Positions 28,226-35,593 are shown, counted from the stretch's first letter. The stretch: 37,344 nucleotides of DNA from Pseudomonadota bacterium (GCA_021781835.1 JAJXWD010000028.1:1-37344), one strand, 5' to 3'. The notes: generated by a model from the sequence alone, not told the origin. Translations and numbers: made by a program.

Positions 28226-28316
28226 ATGAAACTGATCGTTAAAATATAACTAGAGCGAGCTGCGTTGTAACGCAGCCGCTCCAAGCCTGTTTTAGCGCTC
28301 AATTTCATTGGTTTAG
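28218..28316. repeat. Long 99-base hairpin between convergent genes
   Basis: Outer arms CTAAACCAATGAAA/TTTCATTGGTTTAG (28218-28231, 28303-28316) pair perfectly, the middle is imperfect, then GAGCG/CGCTC and a perfect inner stem GCTGCGTT-GT-AACGCAGC (28259-28276). It separates the convergent AcoR-like and DUF934 genes and may stop transcription from both sides. Its left arm can instead pair with 28188-28197. Confidence 0.75.
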
Positions 28317-28339
28317 GCCGCCGCCCCTTGGCCGCGCGG

Positions 28340-28717
28340 TCAGGCTTCGCGCGCGCGCTCCAGATGGCGGCGCAGCAGCTGGCCGCTTTGGCGCCCGCCC
28401 AGCACGGCGGCGAATTGCGCGGCCGTGCGGCCCTCGGGCAGGGCGAAGCTGGTGAAGCCGCAATCGCGCAGGAAGCGGAACTGGTCGGGGATGAAATGCC
28501 CGACCGCCCGGATGTCGCCGCCAAAGCCCAGACGCTCGCGCAGCAGCCGCGCCTGGCTGAAGCCCCGGCCGTCGCGGAATTTGGGAAACTCGATCTCGAC
28601 CCGCGTGACCTTGGCCAGTTGCCCGGCCAGCTCCTGGGGGTTGTCGGCGGGGGTCAGGCGCAGCGCCTCACCGGCCTCGTCGGGGATTTCATGGGCGTTT
28701 TTGTCAATCAGCAGCAT
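28340..28717 (-). CDS. DUF934 family protein linked to sulfite reduction
   Basis: The product has 125 residues. ATG 28717 is chosen because a full AAGGAGG lies seven bases upstream; a longer open frame to 28981 runs through the sulfite reductase gene out of frame and is not real. Family marks are RVEIEFPKFRDGRGFSQARLLRERLGF, DIRAVGHFIPDQFRFLRDCGFTSFAL. DUF934 genes almost always follow siroheme sulfite or nitrite reductase genes in proteobacteria. The protein may be an accessory or electron-transfer adaptor, but the role is not established. It overlaps the reductase gene by 14 bases. Confidence 0.88.
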   Translation of the reverse strand: MLLIDKNAHEIPDEAGEALRLTPADNPQELAGQLAKVTRVEIEFPKFRDGRGFSQARLLRERLGFGGDIRAVGHFIPDQFRFLRDCGFTSFALPEGRTAAQFAAVLGGRQSGQLLRRHLERAREA

Positions 28718-30698
28718 AGACAGCCTCCTTGAACGGCTTGGCGCCAACACGGCGGTACGTATCGATGAAACGCTCGCCCGGTTCGCGGGTGGCCATATAG
28801 GCATCCACCAGCGCCTCCACGGCTTCGGGCACCTTGGCGGTCGGCACGGCCGGGCCGATGATCTGCCCGATCGCCGCCTGCTCATCGGCGGCGCCGCCGA
28901 GCGTGATCTGGTAAACCTCCTCGCCGTTGCGGTCGACGCCGAGCAGCCCGATATGCCCGACATGGTGATGCCCGCAGGCATTGATGCAGCCCGAGATGTT
29001 CATGTGCAGCGTGCCGATGGCCGCCTCGCGCGCGGCCAGGCGCTCGGCCACGCGCTGGGCCACCGGAATGGAGCGCGCGGTGGCCAGCGCGCAATAATCC
29101 ATGCCGGGGCAGGCGATGAGGTCGGACACCAGCCCGAGATTGGCCACCGCCAGCCCGCCCGCCTTCAGCGCATCGTAAAGCGGCTTCACATCGTCCTTGG
29201 CCACGTGCGCCAGCACCAGGTTTTGCACATGCGACACCCGGATCTCGCCGCCCGCGTAACGGTCTGCCAGCTCCGCCACCAGCTCCATCTCGGCGGCCGA
29301 GGCATCGCCCGGGATCGCGCCGGGTTTTTTGAGCGCGATCGCCACCGAGACATAGGCCGGGTGCCGGTGCGCCTGGGTGTTGCGCGCCACCCAGGCGGCA
29401 AATTCCGCATCCTCGCCAAGCGCCAGGGCAAGGGCCCCGCCATCGGCGCGGGTGAAGGTGGGCACGGGGAAACGCGCGCGGATGGCCTCGACCAGCTCAT
29501 CTTCCAGCACGCAATAGCCCGCGGGCAGCGCGGCATACTCATCCTCGACCATCTGGATGAAGTGCGCGGGCTTCATCTCCCGGATGGTGATCTTGATCCG
29601 CGCCTTGTAGATATTATCGCGCCGCCCCAGCGTGTTATAAACGCGCAGCACGGCTTCCAGGTAGCGCAGCAGCTCGGCCTGGGGCAGATCCTCGCGCAGC
29701 ATCACCGCGACCACGGGCGTGCGCCCGAGCCCGCCGCCCGCGAACACGCGAAAACGCGGCGCGCCGTCGGCGCCGGGATACGCCTCGATGCCGACATCAT
29801 GCACCCGCACCGCCGCGCGGTCATGCGCGGCGCCGGTGATGGCGATTTTGAACTTGCGCGGCAGATAGGTGAATTCCGGGTGGTCGGTGGACCATTGGCG
29901 CATGATCTCGGCATATAGCCGGGGGTCCACGCGCTCATCGGCGGCCGCGCCGGCATATTCGTCGGTGGTCACGTTGCGGATGCAATTGCCCGAGGTCTGG
30001 ATGGCATGCAGCCCGGCCTCGGCCAGAACGGCCATGGCGCGTGGCGCGTCTTCCAGCGTCTGCCAGTTGAACTGGATGTTTTGGCGGGTGGTGAAATGGC
30101 CGTAGCCCCGGTCGAAATGGCGCGCCACATAGGCCAGCTGGCGCAGCTGCACCGAAGACAGCACGCCATAGGGAATGGCGACGCGCAGCATATAGGCGTG
30201 AAGCTGGTGGTAGAGCCCGTTCATCAGCCGCAGCGGCTTGAACTCGTCTTCCGAAAGCTCGCCCGACAGGCGCCGCGCCACCTGGTCGCCGAACTCGGCG
30301 GCGCGCTGGCGCAAAAACGCCCGGTCATATTCGTCATAGCGATAAATCCCGGCAGCGGGCGCCTCGTGGTCGGCCGAGGGCAGGGGCGGCAGCGCGGTGC
30401 CGCTCTCGCGCCAGCGCCCGGCCGGCAGGTCGGCGCGCACGCTCGGGCCGCGCGCGCGGATCTCCTCGCGGTATTGCGCGGGCTTGAGCCCGTCTGGCCC
30501 CTCGGTCACCGGAATCGCCCGCAGATCGAGCAGGGCGCGTGCCTCATCGCCCGGCGCGGATGCCGCCAGCGCGGCCTCCAGCGCCGCATCGTCATACACG
30601 GCGGCATCGGCGAAACGCTCACCCCACCCCGCCGCGCCGGCGAACCAGATGGTCACGCCATCGCGCAGGCGGTTGGCGGTTATCACTTGCAAACCCAT
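28704..30698 (-). CDS. cysI: DUF2849-sulfite reductase (CysI-like hemoprotein) fusion
   Basis: The product has 664 residues. The first 90 or so (MGLQVITANRLRDGVTIWF...GLKPAQYREEIRARGPSV) match DUF2849, which in other alphaproteobacteria is a separate small gene beside cysI. The rest is a siroheme/[4Fe-4S] sulfite or nitrite reductase: HFTTRQNIQFNW, then cluster ligands Cys530 and Cys536 (CPGMDYC) and Cys571 and Cys575 (CINAC). It reduces sulfite to sulfide in the cytoplasm for cysteine synthesis. Sulfite is favoured over nitrite by the DUF934 gene downstream and the divergent serine acetyltransferase gene. The ribosome site before ATG 30698 is weak. Confidence 0.88.
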   Translation of the reverse strand: MGLQVITANRLRDGVTIWFAGAAGWGERFADAAVYDDAALEAALAASAPGDEARALLDLRAIPVTEGPDGLKPAQYREEIRARGPSVRADLPAGRWRESGTALPPLPSADHEAPAAGIYRYDEYDRAFLRQRAAEFGDQVARRLSGELSEDEFKPLRLMNGLYHQLHAYMLRVAIPYGVLSSVQLRQLAYVARHFDRGYGHFTTRQNIQFNWQTLEDAPRAMAVLAEAGLHAIQTSGNCIRNVTTDEYAGAAADERVDPRLYAEIMRQWSTDHPEFTYLPRKFKIAITGAAHDRAAVRVHDVGIEAYPGADGAPRFRVFAGGGLGRTPVVAVMLREDLPQAELLRYLEAVLRVYNTLGRRDNIYKARIKITIREMKPAHFIQMVEDEYAALPAGYCVLEDELVEAIRARFPVPTFTRADGGALALALGEDAEFAAWVARNTQAHRHPAYVSVAIALKKPGAIPGDASAAEMELVAELADRYAGGEIRVSHVQNLVLAHVAKDDVKPLYDALKAGGLAVANLGLVSDLIACPGMDYCALATARSIPVAQRVAERLAAREAAIGTLHMNISGCINACGHHHVGHIGLLGVDRNGEEVYQITLGGAADEQAAIGQIIGPAVPTAKVPEAVEALVDAYMATREPGERFIDTYRRVGAKPFKEAVYAAD

Positions 30699-31002
30699 GG
30701 CGGCACAGTCCCACGCTTAACTCTCGCGCTGGAGATAGCGTGTTTTGCGGCCCCGTCCAGCAAAATCAGCAAAATTTTAGCAAAAAATTTTCTTTTTCTC
30801 TTTGATCGGCCCAAGTCAGAGAAAACTTTCTTCATTTTTGGCCAGTCGGAAAAGTTTCCTAAATTCACCCGGGAAAAGGCAAAAGCTTTCCGCCCCGCCG
30901 GCGGCTCTTGCGGGCTTGTTTCTCCGCCACCAATTTACAGGGGGTGCGGGGGCCGGTAATCTGGCGCCCTGGCTGCGCCACACGTCGCACAAAGGATCTT
31001 TC
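30699..31002. promoter_or_regulatory. Divergent promoter region of the sulfur-assimilation genes
   Basis: This 304-base gap between the reductase and cysE genes contains an unusually AT-rich block (30770-30880) with the inverted run AAAATTTT...AAATTTT at 30772-30795. It probably carries both promoters. I see no gene in it, and no operator I can name. Confidence 0.5.
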
Positions 31003-31935
31003 ATGGGCATTGACGAGCCTTGCTCTCCTCCCGCGCCCGCCTCGCAAAGCGCCGGCGCCGATCTCACCGCCATTGTCGCGGGGCTGCGCCTCTCGCGGGA
31101 GGTGACGCATGTGGTCCGCCACCGGGGCCATATCCGGCTGCTGCCCTCGCGCGCCGCGCTCGAGAAAATCCGCGACGGGCTGTTCGCCGCGCTGTTCCCC
31201 AGCCATTATGGCTGCCCCGACCTGACCGACGACACGATCGATTATTATGTCGGCCATACGCTGGCCCAGGCGCTGATCGCGCTCCGCGAGCAGGTCCGCC
31301 GCGACCTGATGTTTCGCGACCCGGCCGATGCCGCCCATGATGCCGAGAGTCTCTCGGCCCGCATCGTGCGAGAGTTCGGCGCCCAGCTGCCCGCCTTGCG
31401 CGGCATGCTGGCCGAGGATTTGCAAGCCGCCTACCAGGGCGACCCCGCCGCCCGCTCAATGGCCGAGGTGCTGCTGGCCTATCCCGGCATGCGCGCCATC
31501 ATCCATCACCGGCTCGCCCATGCGCTGTGGCAGCTGGGCGCGCCCCTGGTGGCGCGGCTGCTGGCCAGCATCTCGCAGGCCGAAACCGCCATCGACATTC
31601 ACCCCGCCGCCCAGATCGGCCGGGGGTTTTTCGTCGATCACGGCATCGGCGTGGTCATTGGCCAGACCGCCATCATCGGCGACAATGTGCGGCTGTACCA
31701 GCATGTCACGCTGGGGGCCAAGCGCTTTACGGCCGACGAGACGGGCGCGCTGGTGAAAGGCGAGCCCCGCCACCCGATCATCGAGGATAATGTGGTCATC
31801 TATGCGGGGGCCACGATTTTGGGACGCATCACGGTCGGGCGGGATTCGACCATTGGCGGCAATGTCTGGCTCACCCAGTCGGTGCCGCCGGGCAGCTCCA
31901 TCACCCAGGCCCAAAGCCGCCAGGCCGAGGCGTAG
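31003..31935 (+). CDS. cysE: Serine O-acetyltransferase
   Basis: The product has 310 residues. ATG 31003 is preceded by AAAGGAT; an in-frame extension to 30802 has no support. The N-terminal helical domain (about 20-190, including SHYGCPDLTDDTIDYYVGHTL) matches the long SrpH/EpsC-type enzymes. The left-handed beta-helix follows (about 195-300), with hexapeptides, catalytic His in DIHPAAQIGRGFFVDHGIGVVIG, and YQHVTLGA. It acetylates serine for cysteine synthesis and uses the sulfide made by the neighbouring reductase. Its TAG stop is formed at the left boundary of a MITE-like element; before insertion it would have been TAA at the same codon. Confidence 0.93.
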   Translation: MGIDEPCSPPAPASQSAGADLTAIVAGLRLSREVTHVVRHRGHIRLLPSRAALEKIRDGLFAALFPSHYGCPDLTDDTIDYYVGHTLAQALIALREQVRRDLMFRDPADAAHDAESLSARIVREFGAQLPALRGMLAEDLQAAYQGDPAARSMAEVLLAYPGMRAIIHHRLAHALWQLGAPLVARLLASISQAETAIDIHPAAQIGRGFFVDHGIGVVIGQTAIIGDNVRLYQHVTLGAKRFTADETGALVKGEPRHPIIEDNVVIYAGATILGRITVGRDSTIGGNVWLTQSVPPGSSITQAQSRQAEA

Positions 31936-32185
31936 AGACTGTTTTGAAAGTTTTTTGGGGCCGCCTGCTCGGGTCGCTTGAACCGGTGGCGCGCCCCTCC
32001 TGCTCGGGTCGCTTGAACCAGTGGCGCTCCCCTCGCAGGTTTACAAAAAAGGGGCGGGATCTTGGGGCGCTTTTTATAAAACCGAGCCGCGCGCCATTGG
32101 GTCGAGCGTGCGGCGAAGCCCCAAACTCCGCAAAAACTTTTAATAATTTCAAGTTATTGTAAAAGATAACTTTTAAAACAGCCTC
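31935..32185. mobile_element. MITE-like non-autonomous element with TA target duplication
   Basis: The ends GAGACTGTTTTGAAAG and CTTTTAAAACAGCCTC are inverted repeats with two mismatches in 16, and each is flanked by TA (31933-31934 and 32186-32187). The ends resemble those of IS5-family elements (GAGGCTGTTT type), an inference from memory of that family. The 251-base interior has no transposase and no gene I can support; short frames in it lack ribosome sites. It contains a 35-base tandem duplication. Confidence 0.7.
31964..32033 (+). repeat. Two tandem copies of a 35-base unit
   Basis: Units 31964-31998 and 31999-32033 both begin CCTGCTCGGGTCGCTTGAAC and differ at two positions. They lie inside the MITE-like element. 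Confidence 0.85.
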
Positions 32186-32255
32186 TAATACCATCCCGCC
32201 AAATATTTGATCCTTCGAGTCCGGTGGCGGGATGGTAAGATACACACATATCGAT

Positions 32256-32660
32256 CTAATCCGCCTCGAACGCCGCGCGCGCCGCGCGCACCTGGCCGTG
32301 ATTTTCGTGCGCCCAGGAGATCAGCGCGTAAAGCGGGCCGGTAAAAGCGTGGCCGAGTTCGGTCAGCTCATACTCGGTGCCGGGTGGCGAGGTCGGCAGC
32401 ACGGTGCGGCGCAAAAACCCGTCGCGCTGCAAGGTGCGCAAGGACTGGGTGAGCATGCGCTGCGAAATATCGGGGATCATCCGCCGCAACTCGCCAAACC
32501 GGCGCGGCCCCGCCGAGAGCAGCCCGATGATGATGCTGCTCCATTTATCCCCCACCCGGTCGAGCACATCGCGCACCGGGCAGGCCCCGGCGTCGAACCC
32601 GCATTCCACGGGCGGGCGCACCAGCCCCGCCAGCGCCGCCTGGTCCGCTTCCCGATCCAT
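32256..32660 (-). CDS. HxlR-family transcription regulator
   Basis: The product has 134 residues with the winged helix typical of HxlR proteins: CPVRDVLDRVGDKWSSIIIGLL, RRFGELRRMIPDISQRMLTQSLRTLQRDGFL, EYELTELG. An additional cysteine lies just before the family cysteine (CGFDAGACPV), which could support thiol-based sensing; such sensing is known for some family members but not shown here. It is divergent from a flavodoxin-family gene, with an inverted repeat between them, so it probably regulates that gene in response to quinones, aldehydes or similar electrophiles. ATG 32660 has only a weak ribosome site. Confidence 0.9.
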   Translation of the reverse strand: MDREADQAALAGLVRPPVECGFDAGACPVRDVLDRVGDKWSSIIIGLLSAGPRRFGELRRMIPDISQRMLTQSLRTLQRDGFLRRTVLPTSPPGTEYELTELGHAFTGPLYALISWAHENHGQVRAARAAFEAD

Positions 32661-32717
32661 CCTCTGGTTACCTCGCTGTGCCTAAGGGTGTGCAACCTGC
32701 CTTCTTTACAGGCCGTG

Positions 32718-32750
32718 GTCTCTTTCTTAGCTGTGGTTACTGAAAGAGAC
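32718..32750. promoter_or_regulatory. Inverted repeat, candidate HxlR operator
   Basis: Perfect 9-base arms GTCTCTTTC and GAAAGAGAC are separated by 15 bases. The site lies between the divergent HxlR and flavodoxin genes. A direct repeat CAACCTGC also flanks it (32693-32700 and 32763-32770). Confidence 0.55.
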
Positions 32751-32787
32751 AAACAGTCTTTTCAACCTGCTTTGCTTAGAGGATCTC

Positions 32788-33345
32788 ATGACCGACACTG
32801 TCATTGTGTATTATTCCGGCTATGGCCACACCGCCAAGGTGGCCGAGCGCGTGGCCAAGGGCGCGCATGCCGCGCTCATCGCGGTGGACGCCAATGGCGA
32901 CATCACCGAAGCCGACTGGGCGGCGCTGGATGCGGCCGGCGCGATCATCCTGGGCGCGCCCACCTACATGGGCGGCGTGCCCTGGCAGTTCAAGAAATTC
33001 GCCGATGCCTCCTCCAAGCGCTGGTTCAGCCGCGCCTGGCAGGACAAGATTTTCGGCGGCTTCACCAACAGCGCCAGCCCGGTGGGCGACAAGGGCGCCA
33101 CCATCGGCTACCTCCAGGTGCTGGCCTCGCAGCATGGCGGCATCTGGGTGAGCCTTGGCCTGCTGCCCGCCAACACCAAGGCCTCCACCAGCGCCGACAT
33201 CAACAATATCGGCGGCTCGGTCGGGCTGTTGACCCGCTCGCCCTCGGATGCCTCGGCCGATGAGGTGCATACCGGAGACCTCGACACGGCCGAAGCCTAT
33301 GGCGCCCGTGTCGCCGCCATCGCCGCGCGCTTCGCCAAGCCGTGA
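32788..33345 (+). CDS. Flavodoxin-family (WrbA-like) oxidoreductase
   Basis: The product has 185 residues with an FMN-binding start (VIVYYSGYGHTAKVAERVAKGA), LGAPTYMGGVPWQFKKFADASS and the FTNSASPVGDKGATIGYLQVL segment. It most resembles NAD(P)H:quinone-reductase-like flavodoxin-fold enzymes, which reduce quinones by two electrons. AGAGGA precedes ATG 32788. The divergent HxlR regulator supports a role in electrophile stress. The stop codon lies in the left arm of a hairpin. Confidence 0.85.
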   Translation: MTDTVIVYYSGYGHTAKVAERVAKGAHAALIAVDANGDITEADWAALDAAGAIILGAPTYMGGVPWQFKKFADASSKRWFSRAWQDKIFGGFTNSASPVGDKGATIGYLQVLASQHGGIWVSLGLLPANTKASTSADINNIGGSVGLLTRSPSDASADEVHTGDLDTAEAYGARVAAIAARFAKP

Positions 33346-33378
33346 TACCCCCCCGGCCTCGCGGCCGGGTGGTATCAC
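33342..33378. terminator. Hairpin overlapping the flavodoxin gene stop codon (copy 1)
   Basis: Arms GTGATACC and GGTATCAC enclose a second stem, CCCGGCC-TCGC-GGCCGGG. The TGA stop is in the left arm. A nearly identical hairpin follows at 33420. It may end transcription, or be a REP-like repeat. Confidence 0.65.
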
Positions 33379-33419
33379 TGTTTGATTTTGCGCGCGGCCG
33401 CCCCGCCAGCCCCGCGCGT

Positions 33420-33451
33420 TATACCCCCCGGCCTCGCGGCCGGGTGGTATA
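33420..33451. repeat. Hairpin copy 2
   Basis: TATACC/GGTATA arms enclose the same CCCGGCC-TCGC-GGCCGGG core as copy 1, 78 bases away. It lies 15 bases before the deacetylase ATG, so it could affect its translation. Confidence 0.65.
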
Positions 33452-33466
33452 CTTGACGCCGCCGCC

Positions 33467-34213
33467 ATGGGGGCGCCAAACAGCGCCCTCATGTGCCTGA
33501 TCTGCCGCCCCGTCTCGCGCCGTGCTTTTTGCGCCGGCGCCCTCACCCTGCCGCTGCTGCCCGGCCATACGCGCTACGGGCTGGAGGAGCCGGTGCTCCG
33601 CCTCGCCCCCTCGGGCGGGCGGCGCGTGGCGGTCACGCTCGATTGCTGCCCCGGCCGCTTCGATATGCGCATCGCCTCGGTGCTGATCGCCCGCAAAATC
33701 CCGGCGACCATTTTCGTCACCGCCATCTGGATGCGCGAAAACCCGGAAGCCCTGGCGCTCATGCTCGATCATCCGGATTGTTTTACCCTCGAAAACCACG
33801 GCGCCAATCATGTCATGCCGGCGCTCGACACAACGCCCATCTGGGGGCTGCAACCGGCCGGGTCGTATGACGCCATCCGCGCCGAGGTGGAAAACGGCGC
33901 CGACGCGGTGGAAAAGGCCACCGGCCGCCGCCCTGTCTGGTACCGCGCGGCGGGCGGGCTTTATTCGCCCCAGGCCATCCCCTTCATCGAGGGGCTGGGC
34001 TTCAAGATCGGCGGCTATTCGCTCAACGCCGACGCCGGCGCCTCGCTGCCCGCCGCCATGGTCGCCAGGCGTTTGGAAGCCGCCCAGGATGGCGATGTGA
34101 CCGAAGGCCATATCAACCAGCCCAAACGCGCCGCGGGAGCGGGCATTGCCGCCGGGCTGGCGCGGCTTGCCGATCAAGGCGTGCAATTCACCACCCTCGA
34201 CGCCGCCTGCTAA
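33467..34213 (+). CDS. Polysaccharide deacetylase (NodB-homology) protein with export signal
   Basis: The product has 248 residues. RR at 18-19 followed by AFCAGALTLPLLPG suggests a Tat or Sec signal. NodB motifs are visible: TLDCC in place of TFDDG (the metal Asp is replaced by Cys), ENHGANH for HxxxH, WYRAAGGLY for the RPPxGxY motif, and TEGHINQP for the last His. The enzyme would remove acetyl groups from a cell-wall or surface polysaccharide; the substrate is unknown. The start could also be ATG 33491. No strong ribosome site precedes either. A repeat element of the copy A/B family starts at its stop codon. Confidence 0.82.
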   Translation: MGAPNSALMCLICRPVSRRAFCAGALTLPLLPGHTRYGLEEPVLRLAPSGGRRVAVTLDCCPGRFDMRIASVLIARKIPATIFVTAIWMRENPEALALMLDHPDCFTLENHGANHVMPALDTTPIWGLQPAGSYDAIRAEVENGADAVEKATGRRPVWYRAAGGLYSPQAIPFIEGLGFKIGGYSLNADAGASLPAAMVARRLEAAQDGDVTEGHINQPKRAAGAGIAAGLARLADQGVQFTTLDAAC

Positions 34214-34276
34214 CCCAATGAAATTGACCGCTAAAACATGACTGAAGCGGGTGAACGGCAACGCATCCCGCTCTAG
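34210..34276 (+). repeat. Dispersed repeat family, copy C
   Basis: The sequence starts CTAACCCAATGAAATTGACC and aligns without gaps to copy A from 28218 and, on the opposite strand, to the right arm of the 99-base hairpin (28252-28316). Shared cores are CAATGAAATTGA, CGCTAAAACA and GCGTTG. The deacetylase stop TAA is inside its first bases. The 5' hairpin of copies A and B is absent. Confidence 0.7.
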
Positions 34277-34550
34277 AGTATCGATTTTCCCGGTATCCTG
34301 CGGCTGACCGGTATGCGCGTGGCGTTGGCGGGGCGGCCACGCGCAAACTCAAGAAATTATACCAGCCGGTGTGCCGCCAGCCTCGCCCGGCTGTGCGGTG
34401 AAGCACATTATTTTGCACAAAACACCACTCACCCGGCATTAAACCACTTGCTATGTACTAATCAGTTAGTTATATCCATCTCGACAGCAACAAAGCATCA
34501 TCCTCTGCGCGCCCCCTGAAACCGTCCCGCGCAGTGCCTGGAGTGTCCGC
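34214..34550. promoter_or_regulatory. Region between deacetylase and shikimate/quinate dehydrogenase genes
   Basis: The first 63 bases are repeat copy C. The rest, to 34550, holds no gene that I support and has an AT-rich block at 34380-34500 that probably carries the promoter of the dehydrogenase gene, with a small palindrome at 34457-34470. Confidence 0.5.
34457..34470. promoter_or_regulatory. Small palindrome, candidate operator
   Basis: ACTAA-TCAG-TTAGT resembles the short two-fold sites of TetR-class repressors. It sits about 85 bases before the dehydrogenase start in AT-rich DNA. No regulator gene is in view, so the binding protein is unknown. Confidence 0.35.
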
Positions 34551-35432
34551 ATGATCACGCTTGAAACGGCCCCCGCCACGGCGGTGCCCAGCCTCAAACT
34601 CGGCCTCATCGGTGCCGATATTGGTCCCTCGCGCTCGCCCGCCATGCATATGGGCGAAGGCCGCGCCCAGGGGCTGGCCATTCGCTATGATTTATTCGAC
34701 CTCACGGCCCGCCATCTGAGCGTGGCCGACCTGCCCGCCTTACTCACCGAGATCGAGGCCGCGGGTTACCGGGGGGTCAATGTCACCCACCCGTGCAAGC
34801 AGGCGGTGATTCCGCTGCTCGACGCGCTCTCCCCCGAGGCCGAGGCGCTCGGCGCCGTCAACACCGTGCTGTTTGAAAACGGCCGGCGCATCGGCAACAA
34901 TACCGACTGGTACGGTTTTTCCGAGAGCTTCACACGTGGCCTCCACGGCGCCGATCTGCGCCATGCCGTGCAGCTGGGCGCCGGTGGCGCGGGCACGGCG
35001 GTGGCCTATGCGCTGCTCAAGATGGGCGTTGAAACCCTCACCCTCATCGATGCCGACCCCGCCCGCGCCGAGGCCATCGCCACCCGCTACGGCGCCTTGT
35101 TCGGCCATGGCCGCATCCAGGCCGGGATCGACGCCAAAGCCGCCCTCGCCGGCGCCACCGGCCTGGTCAACGCCACGCCCATCGGCATGGCCGCCCATCC
35201 CGGCCTGCCGCTCGATGCCGCCTTGCTCCGCCCCGATCTGTGGGTGGCCGAGATCATCTATTTCCCGCGCGAAACCGCCCTTCTCAAGGCCGCCCAGGCC
35301 ATGGGGTGCCGCACGCTCGATGGCACGGGCATGGCGCTTTATCAGGCGGTTCAAGCCTTTCGGCTGTTCACCGGCCGCGAGCCCGAGCCCGCCCGCATGC
35401 TGCAAACCCTGCAAGCCGTTCCGGCGCCCTAG
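34551..35432 (+). CDS. Shikimate/quinate 5-dehydrogenase family enzyme
   Basis: The product has 293 residues. The N-terminal domain has IGPSRSPAMHMGEGRAQGLAIRYDLFDL and the catalytic Lys in NVTHPCKQAV; the catalytic Asp is in GNNTDWYGF; the cofactor loop is GAGGAGTAVAYAL. The EGRAQG segment after SPAMH is characteristic of catabolic quinate/shikimate dehydrogenases rather than biosynthetic AroE. GGAG lies before ATG 34551. The genes downstream encode an ACS-type MFS transporter and an OprB-like porin, so uptake and oxidation of quinate or shikimate is the likely role. A biosynthetic role is not excluded. Confidence 0.85.
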   Translation: MITLETAPATAVPSLKLGLIGADIGPSRSPAMHMGEGRAQGLAIRYDLFDLTARHLSVADLPALLTEIEAAGYRGVNVTHPCKQAVIPLLDALSPEAEALGAVNTVLFENGRRIGNNTDWYGFSESFTRGLHGADLRHAVQLGAGGAGTAVAYALLKMGVETLTLIDADPARAEAIATRYGALFGHGRIQAGIDAKAALAGATGLVNATPIGMAAHPGLPLDAALLRPDLWVAEIIYFPRETALLKAAQAMGCRTLDGTGMALYQAVQAFRLFTGREPEPARMLQTLQAVPAP

Positions 35433-35484
35433 CGCAACATCCGGTCAGGTGGCTCCCATCTGAGCGGATAAATTTGCGCGCTAC

Positions 35485-35520
35485 GGGCTTGGCGTGAGTC
35501 GGCAGACGGAAGCCAAGCCC
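35485..35520 (+). repeat. Structured hairpin element, copy B (conserved loop, covarying stem)
   Basis: The stem GGGCTTGG/CCAAGCCC encloses GAGTCGGCAGACGGAAG. Compared with copy A the loop differs at two positions, while three stem pairs change together (T-A to G-C, T-A to C-G, A-T to G-C). The alignment continues through GAAATTGACCGCCAAAAC to about 35552. It lies 52 bases after the dehydrogenase stop. Confidence 0.7.
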
Positions 35521-35593
35521 CGGAAATTGACCGCCAAAACAAGACCAGAACGTCCAGCTGTTCAGACCGGCGCGCCGGCGCCGCAATGAACAC

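Noticed and set aside
28340-28981. A 213-codon version of the DUF934 gene
   Set aside because: The extra N-terminus is out-of-frame sulfite reductase sequence; the AAGGAGG site supports ATG 28717.
31901-32245. A 114-codon minus-strand frame across the MITE-like element
   Set aside because: It spans the element boundaries and the end of cysE, so it cannot be an old gene; no supporting start site.
34313-34519. A 68-codon frame before the shikimate/quinate dehydrogenase gene
   Set aside because: No ribosome site, odd composition, and it crosses the AT-rich promoter region.
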